Origin: JBAXQQ01 sp037131695
Lineage (GTDB): Bacteria > Armatimonadota > Hebobacteria > CAIYQO01
NCBI GenBank assembly: GCA_964638715.1
Contig: CAZWZF010000004.1
Span: 62,001-126,000 of the forward strand
Length of the DNA stretch: 64,000 nucleotides
Reading direction: 5' to 3'
Positions 35,372 to 44,587 of the stretch are shown one piece after another (positions within the stretch are counted from its first letter, which is position 1; every line of letters begins with the position of its first letter). The notes beneath the pieces were generated by a model that saw nothing but the letters and a program-made list of their open reading frames with translations, was not told the origin of the DNA and made no database searches. The translations under genes were made by a program, and so were the position numbers.

Positions 35372-36376
35372 TTATACATACCATAATTCAAGATAAGCAG
35401 AGACGATTTTCTTCATCTCTTTAAAAATAATATTCTGTCGATAAGAAGTTGTGAAATAATCTAAACTTGCTTTACTGACGGTATCAGCATTTTTCCCAAG
35501 AATATCAATTGATAAAAGCTTCTCAGCATAATCAGCACCGGCTACTTTAGCTGCATTTTTCGTCATATCTTCCAGCAAAACCGCACTGCTGTCTCGTTCT
35601 AAAGTAGTCCAGATATTTACTTTACATATTCCATCTGAAAACAAATTGCGAATCTGGTCATTTGATACGGAAGAACAACCATGTAAAACAATGCAATAAC
35701 CTACTTTGTCTTTAATTTTTCGTGCTATTCCACCATGATAGATTAAGTTTGCATTGCCGGAACGATGTTCAGTGCCAAGATTAGCCACCATAAAATCAAC
35801 TGCTGTTTCCGCTAAATATCTTTCAGCATTTTCAGGAGTAGTTAACGAACTTATTTCATTACCACCAGCATCAATTATCTCATCACATGCGCCTTCAATT
35901 ACTATTTCATGCTTATGTTTCTTAACAAAATTTGCTGTAATTGCTATGTTTTCATTAAATGGCAGCGCAGATGCGTCAAACATTATTGAAGAAAATTGAC
36001 TCATATCCCATGATAGCAGTTCTAAATCATAATCAAATTGAATATGATCAAGATGTACCATAACAGATAACTTACTATATGGTGAATCAGCAGCAGTGAG
36101 AACAGATAATTCTGCTAAAAATAATTTTAAGCCAATTTTCCAATTTCTCGTATGAGTATAATTAACTGTTTGGGAACGATGGCTGTATAAATTGGTGATA
36201 GCAATGGTAATTGGCAGATTTGGACGATTAATTTTGTTTCCATATTCAAGAGAAGCAGATAAAATAGCTTCAGTAGTTGTCAAATTTTCACTACAAAATG
36301 TTGGTATAACCCAACCTTTTTCAGCAGCTTCGTTATAAATAGCAATCACTTCATCACGATTAGTAACTAAAGGCAT
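35372..36376 (-). CDS. class II fructose-bisphosphate-type aldolase
   Basis: The 334-residue TIM barrel has zinc ligands in H-L-D-H near 108-111, I-E-G-A in place of the usual V-E-A-E, and H in L-H-G-C-S-S (near 232). It ends with V-N-I-W-T. Several positions differ from FbaA and from tagatose-bisphosphate aldolases, and N-L-G-T-E-H-R-S replaces the usual G-T-x-H-G. It probably cleaves a different ketose phosphate. It precedes the isomerase gene with 11 bases between coding parts. Confidence 0.82.
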   Translation of the reverse strand: MPLVTNRDEVIAIYNEAAEKGWVIPTFCSENLTTTEAILSASLEYGNKINRPNLPITIAITNLYSHRSQTVNYTHTRNWKIGLKLFLAELSVLTAADSPYSKLSVMVHLDHIQFDYDLELLSWDMSQFSSIMFDASALPFNENIAITANFVKKHKHEIVIEGACDEIIDAGGNEISSLTTPENAERYLAETAVDFMVANLGTEHRSGNANLIYHGGIARKIKDKVGYCIVLHGCSSVSNDQIRNLFSDGICKVNIWTTLERDSSAVLLEDMTKNAAKVAGADYAEKLLSIDILGKNADTVSKASLDYFTTSYRQNIIFKEMKKIVSAYLELWYV

Positions 36377-36458
36377 AATAAATTATCTTTCAACAAAAAT
36401 ATGCATTTATTTTGCCCATAATATATTGATAAGTCAATAGAAAAGCAGCAGATTAACA

Positions 36459-37235
36459 TTATTCTTTACTTAAAAAAACTGCAGATAGTAAATCCTGTAA
36501 TAATGGAGAATGTGGATAAGCATGACCAAGATGCTGATTAAATCCTTCTGCATATTTCTTACTGACAAGCTGTCCTGTTTTTTCATTCCATTCACGCATT
36601 TCATCGATATACTGGTCAATTCCGTGTTGGCGACGCAGCCAATCTCGTTGTGACGCATGACATGCCAGCATTGATTTCTTTTGTTCCATCTGATCAGTAA
36701 TATCAATTATAAATTGTGGGCATATTGGATTCCCTAAATAATCAGTACCACCAAGTGGTGAACCGAAATAATATAAATGTGCCATTTTTTGCATTGCAGG
36801 AAAATAAGCAGCTTTACCAACTGTATAATTTGGAATCGGCGCGGTAAAAACAGCCGTTCTTGCAAGCGCGCTTGCGGCATCATGGTCTGGCATATAATCT
36901 ACCGGGTAATGAGTTATTACTACGTCAGGATTTACTTCACGCAATAATGCAATTGAGTTTGATCGCATTTGTTGATTATCATATACCTGCAAATCTTGCC
37001 CACCGAGACAATGATATGCTCCACCTATTAACTCTGCGGCAGATTTTGCCTCTGCAACCCGTCTGGCGGCTATTACTTGTGCCGGTTCTTCTGCGCTGCC
37101 GCAATCGCCGGATGTCAAAGTGGCGATATGCACATCCCAACCTTTTTCTGCTAACTGTATTAATGTACCGCCGCAAAATATTTCTGCGTCATCAGGATGA
37201 GCACACAATGCGAGAACAGTCTGCTTTATTGACAT
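36459..37235 (-). CDS. PIG-L (LmbE) family deacetylase
   Basis: The 258-residue product has the zinc motif A-H-P-D-D-A-E near residue 13 and a distal T-H-Y-P-V-D-Y-M-P-D-H-D block near 107. Members remove acetyl groups from GlcNAc-containing small molecules. Start codons TTG, ATG and ATG follow each other (37241, 37238, 37235). AGGAG is 6 bases before the last one, which I chose. It starts a few bases after the NagB-like gene, so the two are co-transcribed, which suits deacetylation and deamination of an amino sugar. Confidence 0.87.
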   Translation of the reverse strand: MSIKQTVLALCAHPDDAEIFCGGTLIQLAEKGWDVHIATLTSGDCGSAEEPAQVIAARRVAEAKSAAELIGGAYHCLGGQDLQVYDNQQMRSNSIALLREVNPDVVITHYPVDYMPDHDAASALARTAVFTAPIPNYTVGKAAYFPAMQKMAHLYYFGSPLGGTDYLGNPICPQFIIDITDQMEQKKSMLACHASQRDWLRRQHGIDQYIDEMREWNEKTGQLVSKKYAEGFNQHLGHAYPHSPLLQDLLSAVFLSKE

Positions 37236-37244
37236 CATCAACTC

Positions 37245-38207
37245 CTAATTACATTCGGCGATTAATGGACCTGCCAATTCTTTCATGAAGAATAACCGAC
37301 CGGGTAAAGTCGGCATAAATGTGCTTGGAATCCATGGTGTAGTACCATATCGCAATGTCATCCACAAACTCATCCCTTGCCATTGCATTCCGCGTCCCAA
37401 TGTTCCATCGGCACCGCCCATAATACGGTCAGCCTGCAAGAATAAACCAGGGCCAATGGTGTTGGCACGAACAGGAACAAGCGTTGTTCGGCTTTTAAAG
37501 CTTGTTATAGCATTCTGTTCGATTGTTAATGGATGAAGCATTGCGCCAAAACGATGTGTTTGCTGTTTCCATTCTTCAACAGAAGATAACTCCGCCGCAA
37601 AATGTGGTTCCCAGAAAGCAATATGGCACATCCGTCCTATACCGAATACTAAATGCAGTTCAGCACCTTCCGCCTTTAAAGCAGCAATTCTATCAGCATA
37701 AGTTGGCAAAAATTCACGGGTAGCAAAGAAACGTTGTGAAGTTGGTACAGTTAAATCACCTAATGGGCCATAGAATGCTTGTTCCATCGCAAATTGAAAA
37801 GCTGCCGGGTTATCTGCCGGTAAAGTATTGCCATCACCATCGCTCCACTCATCCATATTAAATCCATAAACATGTTCGCAGGAAACACCCCATTCTTTCA
37901 GAAAATATACTGCCCAGCGATACATCCCCATTGGCCCAACCGGAAGGATCAAAGCAAGTTTTCTGCCTTCATTTTTAGCGCGGCAAATCTGCAATGCTAT
38001 CTCATGTCCCAAACGGGTATCAAATTCTTCAACTGTATCACATGATAAAGGATTAAAATCGGTATTCCACCATGACTGCCGTTCAGTAACTTTATCCGCG
38101 GGAAATGAACAGCAAGCATCAATCCTATCAAAATCCCAACCAGCAGGATAAAAACCTTCCAGCATTGAACCGGAAAGAGTAGACATGAAATTAATATTTT
38201 TTGACAT
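37245..38207 (-). CDS. glucosamine-6-phosphate deaminase-like protein
   Basis: The 320-residue NagB/RpiA-fold protein has L-P-V-G-P-M-G near 86 (phosphate loop), F-N-M-D-E-W near 115 (catalytic Asp/Glu) and G-I-G-R-M-C-H-I-A-F-W-E-P near 190-202. In NagB that last block reads G-x-G-x-x-G-H-I-A-F-N-E-P, so the catalytic His is kept, while Gly is Cys and Asn is Trp. It is longer than NagB (about 266) and diverged, so the substrate may be a different amino sugar phosphate. AGAGG lies 9 bases before the ATG. Confidence 0.78.
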   Translation of the reverse strand: MSKNINFMSTLSGSMLEGFYPAGWDFDRIDACCSFPADKVTERQSWWNTDFNPLSCDTVEEFDTRLGHEIALQICRAKNEGRKLALILPVGPMGMYRWAVYFLKEWGVSCEHVYGFNMDEWSDGDGNTLPADNPAAFQFAMEQAFYGPLGDLTVPTSQRFFATREFLPTYADRIAALKAEGAELHLVFGIGRMCHIAFWEPHFAAELSSVEEWKQQTHRFGAMLHPLTIEQNAITSFKSRTTLVPVRANTIGPGLFLQADRIMGGADGTLGRGMQWQGMSLWMTLRYGTTPWIPSTFMPTLPGRLFFMKELAGPLIAECN

Positions 38208-38348
38208 ATATAATTACCTCTTTGTTTGGAATAATAATACATTAATCAGAATCTATAATCAATGATATGTAAAATATTTTGTCAATATGGAAAAATTAAA
38301 TGAATAAAATTGAAAAGGTCTAACAACTTTTAAATCGAATTAGATTTT

Positions 38349-39299
38349 ATGTTGAAAATTATTAATTCTATTATCTTATTTTTAATGTTTCTCTCATTGT
38401 CATTTCATGCTTTTGGTGTTACGAATGGAAATGATGCGGCATTGCCAGATGTGAGAGACGCCATGTATGGTACTTCCCCACGTCAACGACTTGATGTGTG
38501 GAAAGTAAAGACTCCTGCACCGGCCCCTGTATGCATATTTTTTCATGGTGGCGGCTTTTGTGGTGGTGATAAATCGCAGGTAGGTGCAAATTTACGCGAG
38601 GCTTGTTTAAATAACGGTATAGCGGTAGTCAGCGTAGAATATCGATTAGCCTCTGGCAAAGATGGCGTGCCATTGCCTGCAGCGTTACTGGATGGCGCAC
38701 TTGCTGTGCAGTATGTTCGCAGCCGCGCAACTGATTGGGGTCTTAACATCGATAAGTTTGCACTTTATGGTGAGTCCGCAGGTGCGGATATCGCGTTGTG
38801 GGTTGGTATGCACAGCGATTTTGCCGACTCCAAGTCTACAAATCCTATTTTGCGATTTTCTACCCGCGTTTCCTGCATTATTGGTAACGGTGCGCAGGCT
38901 ACCCTCGATCCGCGTGTTTTTCATACCACCAGCGGTCTATCTGCTGATGAATACCGCAAGTTTATCACGCCATTTATTCCTGTTTTCGGTGCTTCATCCA
39001 TTGAGGACATGGAGACACCACGTGTGCGAAAAGTTATTGAAGATGCCTCGGTTGTTAATCTCGTTACACCTGATGTGCCGCCAGTCTATTTAAGTTATGG
39101 TCCCAATACGCCGCTCCCACTGCCCCAGAATGCCCCGGCAGGGAATTTGCTCCATCATCCATTCACAGGTTTACTTCTAAAAGAAAAGATGGACGCATGT
39201 GGAACTCATTGCGAAATTTACATCAGAAATGACCCCAAACATGCGGAGCAGCCAACTGGTCAACTTACCTTCTTGCAACGATATTTTGCTGGAAAATAG
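38349..39299 (+). CDS. secreted alpha/beta hydrolase (esterase/lipase-like)
   Basis: The 316-residue product has a signal peptide (about 1-24, ending A-F-G). The oxyanion motif is H-G-G-G (near 64-67), the nucleophile elbow G-E-S-A-G (near 140) and a candidate catalytic His is K-H-A-E-Q near 298. It fits the hormone-sensitive-lipase/BD-FAE group, which acts on acyl or acetyl esters of sugars. The gene is visibly richer in G+C than its neighbours (48 % in the 60 bases from 38701 by my count). It diverges from the amino-sugar operon and converges on rlmH; no terminator is seen between. Confidence 0.83.
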   Translation: MLKIINSIILFLMFLSLSFHAFGVTNGNDAALPDVRDAMYGTSPRQRLDVWKVKTPAPAPVCIFFHGGGFCGGDKSQVGANLREACLNNGIAVVSVEYRLASGKDGVPLPAALLDGALAVQYVRSRATDWGLNIDKFALYGESAGADIALWVGMHSDFADSKSTNPILRFSTRVSCIIGNGAQATLDPRVFHTTSGLSADEYRKFITPFIPVFGASSIEDMETPRVRKVIEDASVVNLVTPDVPPVYLSYGPNTPLPLPQNAPAGNLLHHPFTGLLLKEKMDACGTHCEIYIRNDPKHAEQPTGQLTFLQRYFAGK

Positions 39300-39357
39300 G
39301 CAATAATATCGGGATCAATCGAAGATGGGTCTTTCTTTTTAGTTCAATTCACAAATT

Positions 39358-39837
39358 TTACTTATGATACGGTTCCCGATTAATAATCTTAAAAGCCCGG
39401 TAAACCTGTTCGGCTAATATTAATCGCATTAACTGGTGAGGGTAAGTAAATTTACCGAATGACAGGTGCAGGTTTGATTGATTTATTACTTCATCAGACA
39501 AACCATTTGAACCGCCAATTATAAAAGCGATTTCTGAAATACCGGAGATGGCTTGAAGTGAAATATGTTCTGCCAACTGTTGTGATGTTAGTTGTTTTCC
39601 GTCTATAACCAGTGATATTTTATAGGCATCCTGACGAATTTTTGAGAGTATTTTTTCGCCTTCTGCGTTTTTAACATTGATAATTTCCAGAGGTGACAGG
39701 TTTTCAGGTGCCTGTTCTTCTGTCACCTCCAATATTTCGAATTTGCAGAATTTAAATAATCTTTTCTGATATTCCGCAATGCCGTTTTTTATCCAATCCT
39801 CGCGTATTTTCCCAACTGCTATAATTGTTATTTTCAT
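39358..39837 (-). CDS. rlmH: 23S rRNA pseudouridine-1915 N3-methyltransferase
   Basis: A SPOUT methyltransferase that modifies helix 69 of 23S rRNA. The 159-residue protein starts M-K-I-T-I-I-A-V-G-K and ends with the highly conserved E-Q-V-Y-R-A and P-Y-H-K. The SAM-binding knot has I-I-G-G-S-N-G-L near 102. I chose the ATG at 39837, two bases after the flavoprotein stop, because it gives canonical length; an in-frame upstream start would add 13 unrelated residues. Its position at the tail of a sugar-oxidation operon is unusual. Confidence 0.95.
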   Translation of the reverse strand: MKITIIAVGKIREDWIKNGIAEYQKRLFKFCKFEILEVTEEQAPENLSPLEIINVKNAEGEKILSKIRQDAYKISLVIDGKQLTSQQLAEHISLQAISGISEIAFIIGGSNGLSDEVINQSNLHLSFGKFTYPHQLMRLILAEQVYRAFKIINREPYHK

Positions 39838-39839
39838 AA

Positions 39840-41816
39840 TTAATCGAATATTTCGCCGTTGCGATATTTTGCCCATGCGGTTTCATACCATGCATCGGCG
39901 GGAGGAATCTGACGCCGTTCAACCCACTTGTGTTCAACGGTATTATCAGCATTCAACTTTGATTCGCAAATAACTTCGGTCATTTTATCTGCGTCAAAGA
40001 TAAACTTGTCATCTTTTCCTTCAAATACGGGTTCACCAGCAGTATTTGCAATTAAATATGAACCGCGGCTTACCCCGCCTTTACCGATATATTCTTTAAA
40101 TGCGCTAACATATACTAAAGCCGTTGTAACAGCACATTTATTTTTAAAGGCATAAGGTAAACCTGTCGGATTATCAATACCAGTCTTTTCCCACTCTTGT
40201 AACTTTTCATTGATGAACTTCAGTAATTCATCTGAATTCTCTGCAGAACGGACATAAGCCCCCAGCCTACTCATTTCATGCTGTAATTCAGTTCGGTATT
40301 TAATGATATTACAGGTTTTCGCATTCAATAATTTATGAATTTCATCAATTTTTGCCGAAATCTGTTCTTCAGCCTTTGCAGTAAAATCATCTTCATTCTG
40401 CGGTGTGGCATGATATCTTGCGTTAATATACTGTGCTGCCCTCAGTGAACCACACTGACCACTATTTAAAGCTGAACCGCCCGGTCGATAGACGCCATGG
40501 CTTCCGTTTACCTCGCCAACCGGGAATAGATGGCGCAGATTTGATTCCCACCAGATATTTCCTTTAAGTCCACCATTGTTATGTTGCGCGCTAACCGCGA
40601 TTTCCAGTGGTTCTTTGAATAAATCAATGCCATTTTCCTGATATAATTCAATCGCCGGCATATTCATGTGTGCAAGTCTTTCAATCGGTAAATCCTGCAT
40701 TGCGTTTGATTTTTTCAGATATTCATATACTTCAGGAACCATCATGCTTTCATCAATTCGCGGCATCATTAATGGATTATGCAGGAAGTCCATGTAAACA
40801 CTCCGATTCTTAACGGCAATTTCATAATAAACCAGCAAATCTACAATAGATGAACCGAAGCTCTTAATTTTTCGCGGATCAAAAGGCCATTGATAACCTT
40901 TCAGGAAAATACATTCCAGCAGTTTCTCAGTTGATTTAATGTAATCCGATAAAAATTCGCGTTCATCAGACCCATCCTGATTAGTTGAAATGTATCTTGG
41001 TAAAACCTGCTGATAAGTACCGCTGAGATTCCAGCGGAATCCTTTTGACGCAATTCCATACTGCCATTCTGTACAGTTTTGTGCGACTGCACCAGCTTCA
41101 AGAGCGACACCGGTAGCACCAGTATGTACCTGCGGGTAAACAGAGTCTGCATATAAGATGGCCGGACCACCAGTACCGTAAACGACGTTTTCAGTATTAA
41201 TTATCAGCAAGCCAAAGTTTTCTTCTTCAAGTTTATCCAACTCGAGACTCACCATGCCAATAACACGTTTTTCTGCACCATCACCATCAGTAATAAGTGA
41301 AATAACCTGAGTACGATCCTGAATAGCAATATTTCTTCTTTTCACTTCAGCAGCCAATGCCTGAAACATCAGCATTGACGTTTTTGGTCCAGCGCTGGTG
41401 GCGCGTTGTCGAGGGTCGTGGTCAGTTTTATAACCAACAAATCCACCATACATATCATGAGGAAAAGCTACACCTAAATTCACCAGATTACAAAATGAAT
41501 TGGCTGAAAGTTGTGCTTCAATCAGCGCGATATCGCCATGCATTGCCCCACCATCAAATAATGAATGCGCCATCTCATGCGGACAATCTGCGCCATCGCC
41601 ATATAATGAAAGTTTATAATAAGTCTGCTTGTCGCTGCCGGTATTATTGGAAGTTCCCCCACCCATTCCGTCAGTAACAATCAGAACATCTTCATTACCT
41701 AAACGGTTTAAATGAACGGCAGCATTTAATGATGCAGCACCGCTGCCAACGACAGCGGTCTGAACAGTGATAACTGGCAATGTCATGCCATTAATAGAAA
41801 TTGTACTTTTTTTCAT
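39840..41816 (-). CDS. FAD-dependent oxidoreductase of the fumarate reductase/succinate dehydrogenase type
   Basis: The 658-residue product has an N-terminal FAD site V-V-G-S-G-A-A-S-L-N near 23, N-N-T-G-S-D-K-Q-T near 57, and a mid-protein G-T-G-G-P-A block. The C-terminal P-V-G-E-V-N-G-S-H-G-V-Y-R-P-G-G-S-A-L-N-S-G-Q-C segment closes the FAD fold. The capping domain differs from true fumarate reductases. There is no iron-sulfur or membrane subunit nearby, so a soluble sugar- or keto-acid-linked oxidoreductase is likelier. It starts two bases after the SDR gene. Confidence 0.8.
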   Translation of the reverse strand: MKKSTISINGMTLPVITVQTAVVGSGAASLNAAVHLNRLGNEDVLIVTDGMGGGTSNNTGSDKQTYYKLSLYGDGADCPHEMAHSLFDGGAMHGDIALIEAQLSANSFCNLVNLGVAFPHDMYGGFVGYKTDHDPRQRATSAGPKTSMLMFQALAAEVKRRNIAIQDRTQVISLITDGDGAEKRVIGMVSLELDKLEEENFGLLIINTENVVYGTGGPAILYADSVYPQVHTGATGVALEAGAVAQNCTEWQYGIASKGFRWNLSGTYQQVLPRYISTNQDGSDEREFLSDYIKSTEKLLECIFLKGYQWPFDPRKIKSFGSSIVDLLVYYEIAVKNRSVYMDFLHNPLMMPRIDESMMVPEVYEYLKKSNAMQDLPIERLAHMNMPAIELYQENGIDLFKEPLEIAVSAQHNNGGLKGNIWWESNLRHLFPVGEVNGSHGVYRPGGSALNSGQCGSLRAAQYINARYHATPQNEDDFTAKAEEQISAKIDEIHKLLNAKTCNIIKYRTELQHEMSRLGAYVRSAENSDELLKFINEKLQEWEKTGIDNPTGLPYAFKNKCAVTTALVYVSAFKEYIGKGGVSRGSYLIANTAGEPVFEGKDDKFIFDADKMTEVICESKLNADNTVEHKWVERRQIPPADAWYETAWAKYRNGEIFD

Positions 41817-41818
41817 CT

Positions 41819-42595
41819 TTATAACCTTGGTATCCCCATACCACCACCGATTTCAATAATCTGCCCGGTTGAATATCCAAATGCCCCCGAAGCCAGACCG
41901 ACAATTGCTTTTCCAATATCTTCAGGTGTTCCCCATCGGTTTTGCGGAACAAGACCTTCAGCGATTAACTTGTCATATTTATCTTTAACACCCGCAGTCA
42001 TGTCGGTGGCTATAATGCCGGGACGAACTTCAAATACGCAAATACCTTCATCTGCCAGGCGATGGGCAAATACCCGTGCAGCCATACTTAATGCAGCCTT
42101 TGACATGCAATATTCAGCGCGTGCAATAGATGATACTTCTGCTGAAATTGATGTTGAGAATATGATATTCTTGAGATAATCTGTTTTATGATCCATCATA
42201 TATTTTGCAATTCTTTGAGTTAAGAAAAAAGTACCGCGGGTATTTACATTCATAAGCCTGTCATAACTTTCCATGGTAGTATCAAGAATATCATAACGAA
42301 CTCGCGGGGCAATACCGGCATTATTCACCAGCAAATCAAGACCACCCATTTTATCAGCAGCAGCAATTATAACATCATAAGTAGCCGGTTCAGATATGTC
42401 GCCGGGTGCGGCAATACAATCAACACCCATATTTTTCAAATAATTTTCTACTTCAAAAAGACCTTTCTCAATGTTTGAAGTGTCGTAAAACAAGTCGTTA
42501 ATAATCAGGTTATAACCAGCAGATGCCAACTCTATTGCTATTCCTCTGCCTATACCTTGCCCCGCTCCGGTGACTAATGCAATTTTCTTATTCAT
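41819..42595 (-). CDS. SDR-family dehydrogenase
   Basis: The 258-residue classical short-chain dehydrogenase has T-G-A-G-Q-G-I-G near residue 10, N-N-A-G near 92, catalytic Ser in F-S-T-S-I, Y-C-M-S-K near 162 and P-G near 192. It is annotated elsewhere as 3-ketoacyl-(ACP) reductase, but its context suggests oxidation of a sugar or uronate. The ATG at 42595 is chosen. A TTG at 42601 in frame is better spaced from a weak GGGA and is an alternative. It is first in a unit with the flavoprotein and rlmH, divergent from the KDG kinase. Confidence 0.87.
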   Translation of the reverse strand: MNKKIALVTGAGQGIGRGIAIELASAGYNLIINDLFYDTSNIEKGLFEVENYLKNMGVDCIAAPGDISEPATYDVIIAAADKMGGLDLLVNNAGIAPRVRYDILDTTMESYDRLMNVNTRGTFFLTQRIAKYMMDHKTDYLKNIIFSTSISAEVSSIARAEYCMSKAALSMAARVFAHRLADEGICVFEVRPGIIATDMTAGVKDKYDKLIAEGLVPQNRWGTPEDIGKAIVGLASGAFGYSTGQIIEIGGGMGIPRL

Positions 42596-42696
42596 AATCA
42601 AAATTTATCCCAAAAAGTATTTTTCTCATATAATGAGACCGGTAAATTTTACACTTTTTATATAAAACAGGCAAGAACTGTATCTTGTTTCAAGAA

Positions 42697-42739
42697 AGTC
42701 AATTAAACAGCAAGTATCCTTAAAATAGTGAATTAAACA
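42697..42739. promoter_or_regulatory. spaced direct repeat, candidate regulator site
   Basis: AGTCAATTAAACA (42697-42709) and AGTGAATTAAACA (42727-42739) match at 12 of 13 positions and start exactly 30 bp apart, about three helical turns. They lie midway in the 232-base spacer between the divergent SDR and KDG kinase genes. A regulator could bind both copies on one DNA face. The protein is unknown. Confidence 0.5.
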
Positions 42740-42827
42740 CCTATTTATTTAAATATCTACTTTTTGGCAGGATTTTCATATCTATTTAATGAAATAATAT
42801 ATAACAATTTCACAGGAGACATTAACA

Positions 42828-43919
42828 ATGAAAGTTGTAACATTTGGCGAAGTGATGGGAAGAATAGCCCCTCCGAGTTTTAATAGATTCACACAATCCC
42901 TTCCTGGCAGCATGGATTTTACATTTGGCGGCGGCGAAGCAAATGTTGCCGTATCATTATCAATATTAGGTCGGGAAGCTGCTTTTGTAACGGCTTTACC
43001 AGATAATCCAATAGCAGATGCTTGCATAAATACAATACGCGGGTTAGGAGTCGACACAAAAAAAATTATCAGAACTAAGAATGGCCGCCTTGGATTATAT
43101 TTTTTGGAAACCGGTGCAAACCAGCGTGCCAGTAACGTAGTTTACGACCGCGATCATTCATCAATTATGATTACCCCGTCTGATAAATATAACTGGTCAG
43201 AAATATTTTCAGGTGCTGACTGGTTTCATTTAACAGGTATTACACCAGCCTTAAGTGAGAATGCAGCAATAGCAGCAATAGATGCAGCAAAAGCGGCAAA
43301 AGATTGTGGTTTAACAGTTTCATGCGATTTGAACTTTAGAAAAAAATTATGGAATTGGAAACCAGGCACAAAACCACGCGATTTAGCAGAAGAAACCATG
43401 CGTAAATTATTGCCATACATTGATGTAGTAATCGCAAACGAAGAAGATGCAGAACAGGTTTTAAGTATTCATGCTGCCGATACAAATGTTGATGCCGGCG
43501 CAGTGAACGCTGCTGGGTATATTGAAGTTGCGAAACAGATTGTTTCACAATTTTCCAATGTTAAATATGTTGCAATTACTTTGCGTGAAAGTTATTCTGC
43601 TACTCATAACAACTGGGGTGGTATGTTATATTGTGCCAAAGATAGTTCTTCATCATTTGCACCTTTAAATGCGCAAGATGTTTATGAATCTTATGAAATT
43701 AAATCAATTGTAGACCGTGTAGGCGGCGGCGATTCTTTTGCTGCCGGATTGATTTACGCATTGACATCAATTGATTACGCTGCACCGGAAAAAGCTATTT
43801 CTTTCGCTGTTGCTGCCTCATGTTTGAAGCATTCCATAATCGGCGATTTTAATTACGCGACATTATCCGAAGTAACCGCACTAATGAAAGGTGCGGCAAG
43901 TGGTCGAGTTAACAGATAA
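42828..43919 (+). CDS. kdgK: PfkB-family kinase, probable 2-keto-3-deoxygluconate kinase
   Basis: The 363-residue ribokinase-fold protein has T-F-G-E-V-M-G-R-I-A-P-P at the start, F-G-G-G-E-A-N-V-A near 32 and the anion hole/catalytic V-G-G-G-D-S-F-A-A-G near 303. The G-E-V-M-x-R-I-P-P type start is common in KDG kinases. It phosphorylates KDG to KDPG, and the next gene encodes the aldolase that splits KDPG, so the assignment is strengthened by context. AGGAG lies 9 bases before the ATG. Confidence 0.87.
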   Translation: MKVVTFGEVMGRIAPPSFNRFTQSLPGSMDFTFGGGEANVAVSLSILGREAAFVTALPDNPIADACINTIRGLGVDTKKIIRTKNGRLGLYFLETGANQRASNVVYDRDHSSIMITPSDKYNWSEIFSGADWFHLTGITPALSENAAIAAIDAAKAAKDCGLTVSCDLNFRKKLWNWKPGTKPRDLAEETMRKLLPYIDVVIANEEDAEQVLSIHAADTNVDAGAVNAAGYIEVAKQIVSQFSNVKYVAITLRESYSATHNNWGGMLYCAKDSSSSFAPLNAQDVYESYEIKSIVDRVGGGDSFAAGLIYALTSIDYAAPEKAISFAVAASCLKHSIIGDFNYATLSEVTALMKGAASGRVNR

Positions 43920-43930
43920 GGAGAAATTAG

Positions 43931-44578
43931 ATGCCATCAAGAATTGATACCGTAAGACAGATATGCGACGGTGGACTGATAGCAGTAGTTCGCGCAGAAA
44001 ACGAGGAAACTGCATTGAAAATTGCAGAAGCATGCCGTTTAGGTGGGGTTACCGCATTAGAAATCACATTTACAGTGCCCGGTGCTGAAAAAGTAATCAA
44101 CCGGTTAGTGAAGGAATATCCTAAAGGCGATATCCTCATTGGTGCTGGCACAGTATTAGACGAAGCAACTGCAAGAATTGCCATTCTAAATGGTGCTCAT
44201 TTCGTCGTCAGCCCATGTTGTGCATTGGACGTATTAAAAACCTGTAACCGCTATGATGTTGCCTGCACACCTGGCACAATGACAGTAACAGAGGTTGTAA
44301 CAGCAATTGAACATGGTGCATTAATGGTAAAAGCATTCCCGGGTGATATATTAGGACCGAACTTTATTAAGGCAGTTCGCGGACCTATACCACACGCAAA
44401 AATGGTACCGACCGGTGGTGTTAGCCTGGATAATATTGATAAATGGATCGCTGCCGGAGCTGCAGCCATTGGTGTTGGCGGTAATCTTACTGCTGGAGCT
44501 AAAACAGGCGATTATAAATCAATTACTGAAATAGCAAAACAGTTCCTTGAAAAATTGCAGGAAGCACGAGCAAAATAA
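43931..44578 (+). CDS. eda: KDPG/KHG aldolase
   Basis: Splits 2-keto-3-deoxy-6-phosphogluconate into pyruvate and glyceraldehyde 3-phosphate. The 215-residue class I aldolase has the Schiff-base lysine K134 in M-V-K-A-F-P-G, the G-A-G-T-V-L block near 75, P-C-C/P-G-T phosphate-side motifs and G-G-V near 159. It starts 11 bases after kdgK with AAGGAG before it. A strong terminator follows. Together they form a two-gene KDG catabolic operon fed by uronates or oxidised sugars. Confidence 0.95.
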   Translation: MPSRIDTVRQICDGGLIAVVRAENEETALKIAEACRLGGVTALEITFTVPGAEKVINRLVKEYPKGDILIGAGTVLDEATARIAILNGAHFVVSPCCALDVLKTCNRYDVACTPGTMTVTEVVTAIEHGALMVKAFPGDILGPNFIKAVRGPIPHAKMVPTGGVSLDNIDKWIAAGAAAIGVGGNLTAGAKTGDYKSITEIAKQFLEKLQEARAK

Positions 44579-44587
44579 AAAAATAGA

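Noticed and set aside
38662..39093. 143-codon frame within the secreted esterase gene
   Set aside because: It overlaps a complete, motif-bearing hydrolase in another frame, and its translation is an ordinary frame-shadow product.
39300..39357. Terminator between the esterase gene and rlmH
   Set aside because: No stable inverted repeat is present in the 58-base convergent spacer.
42595..42601. TTG at 42601 as the SDR start
   Set aside because: Not excluded, but the ATG two codons later matches the usual short N-terminus before the T-G-x-x-x-G-I-G motif.
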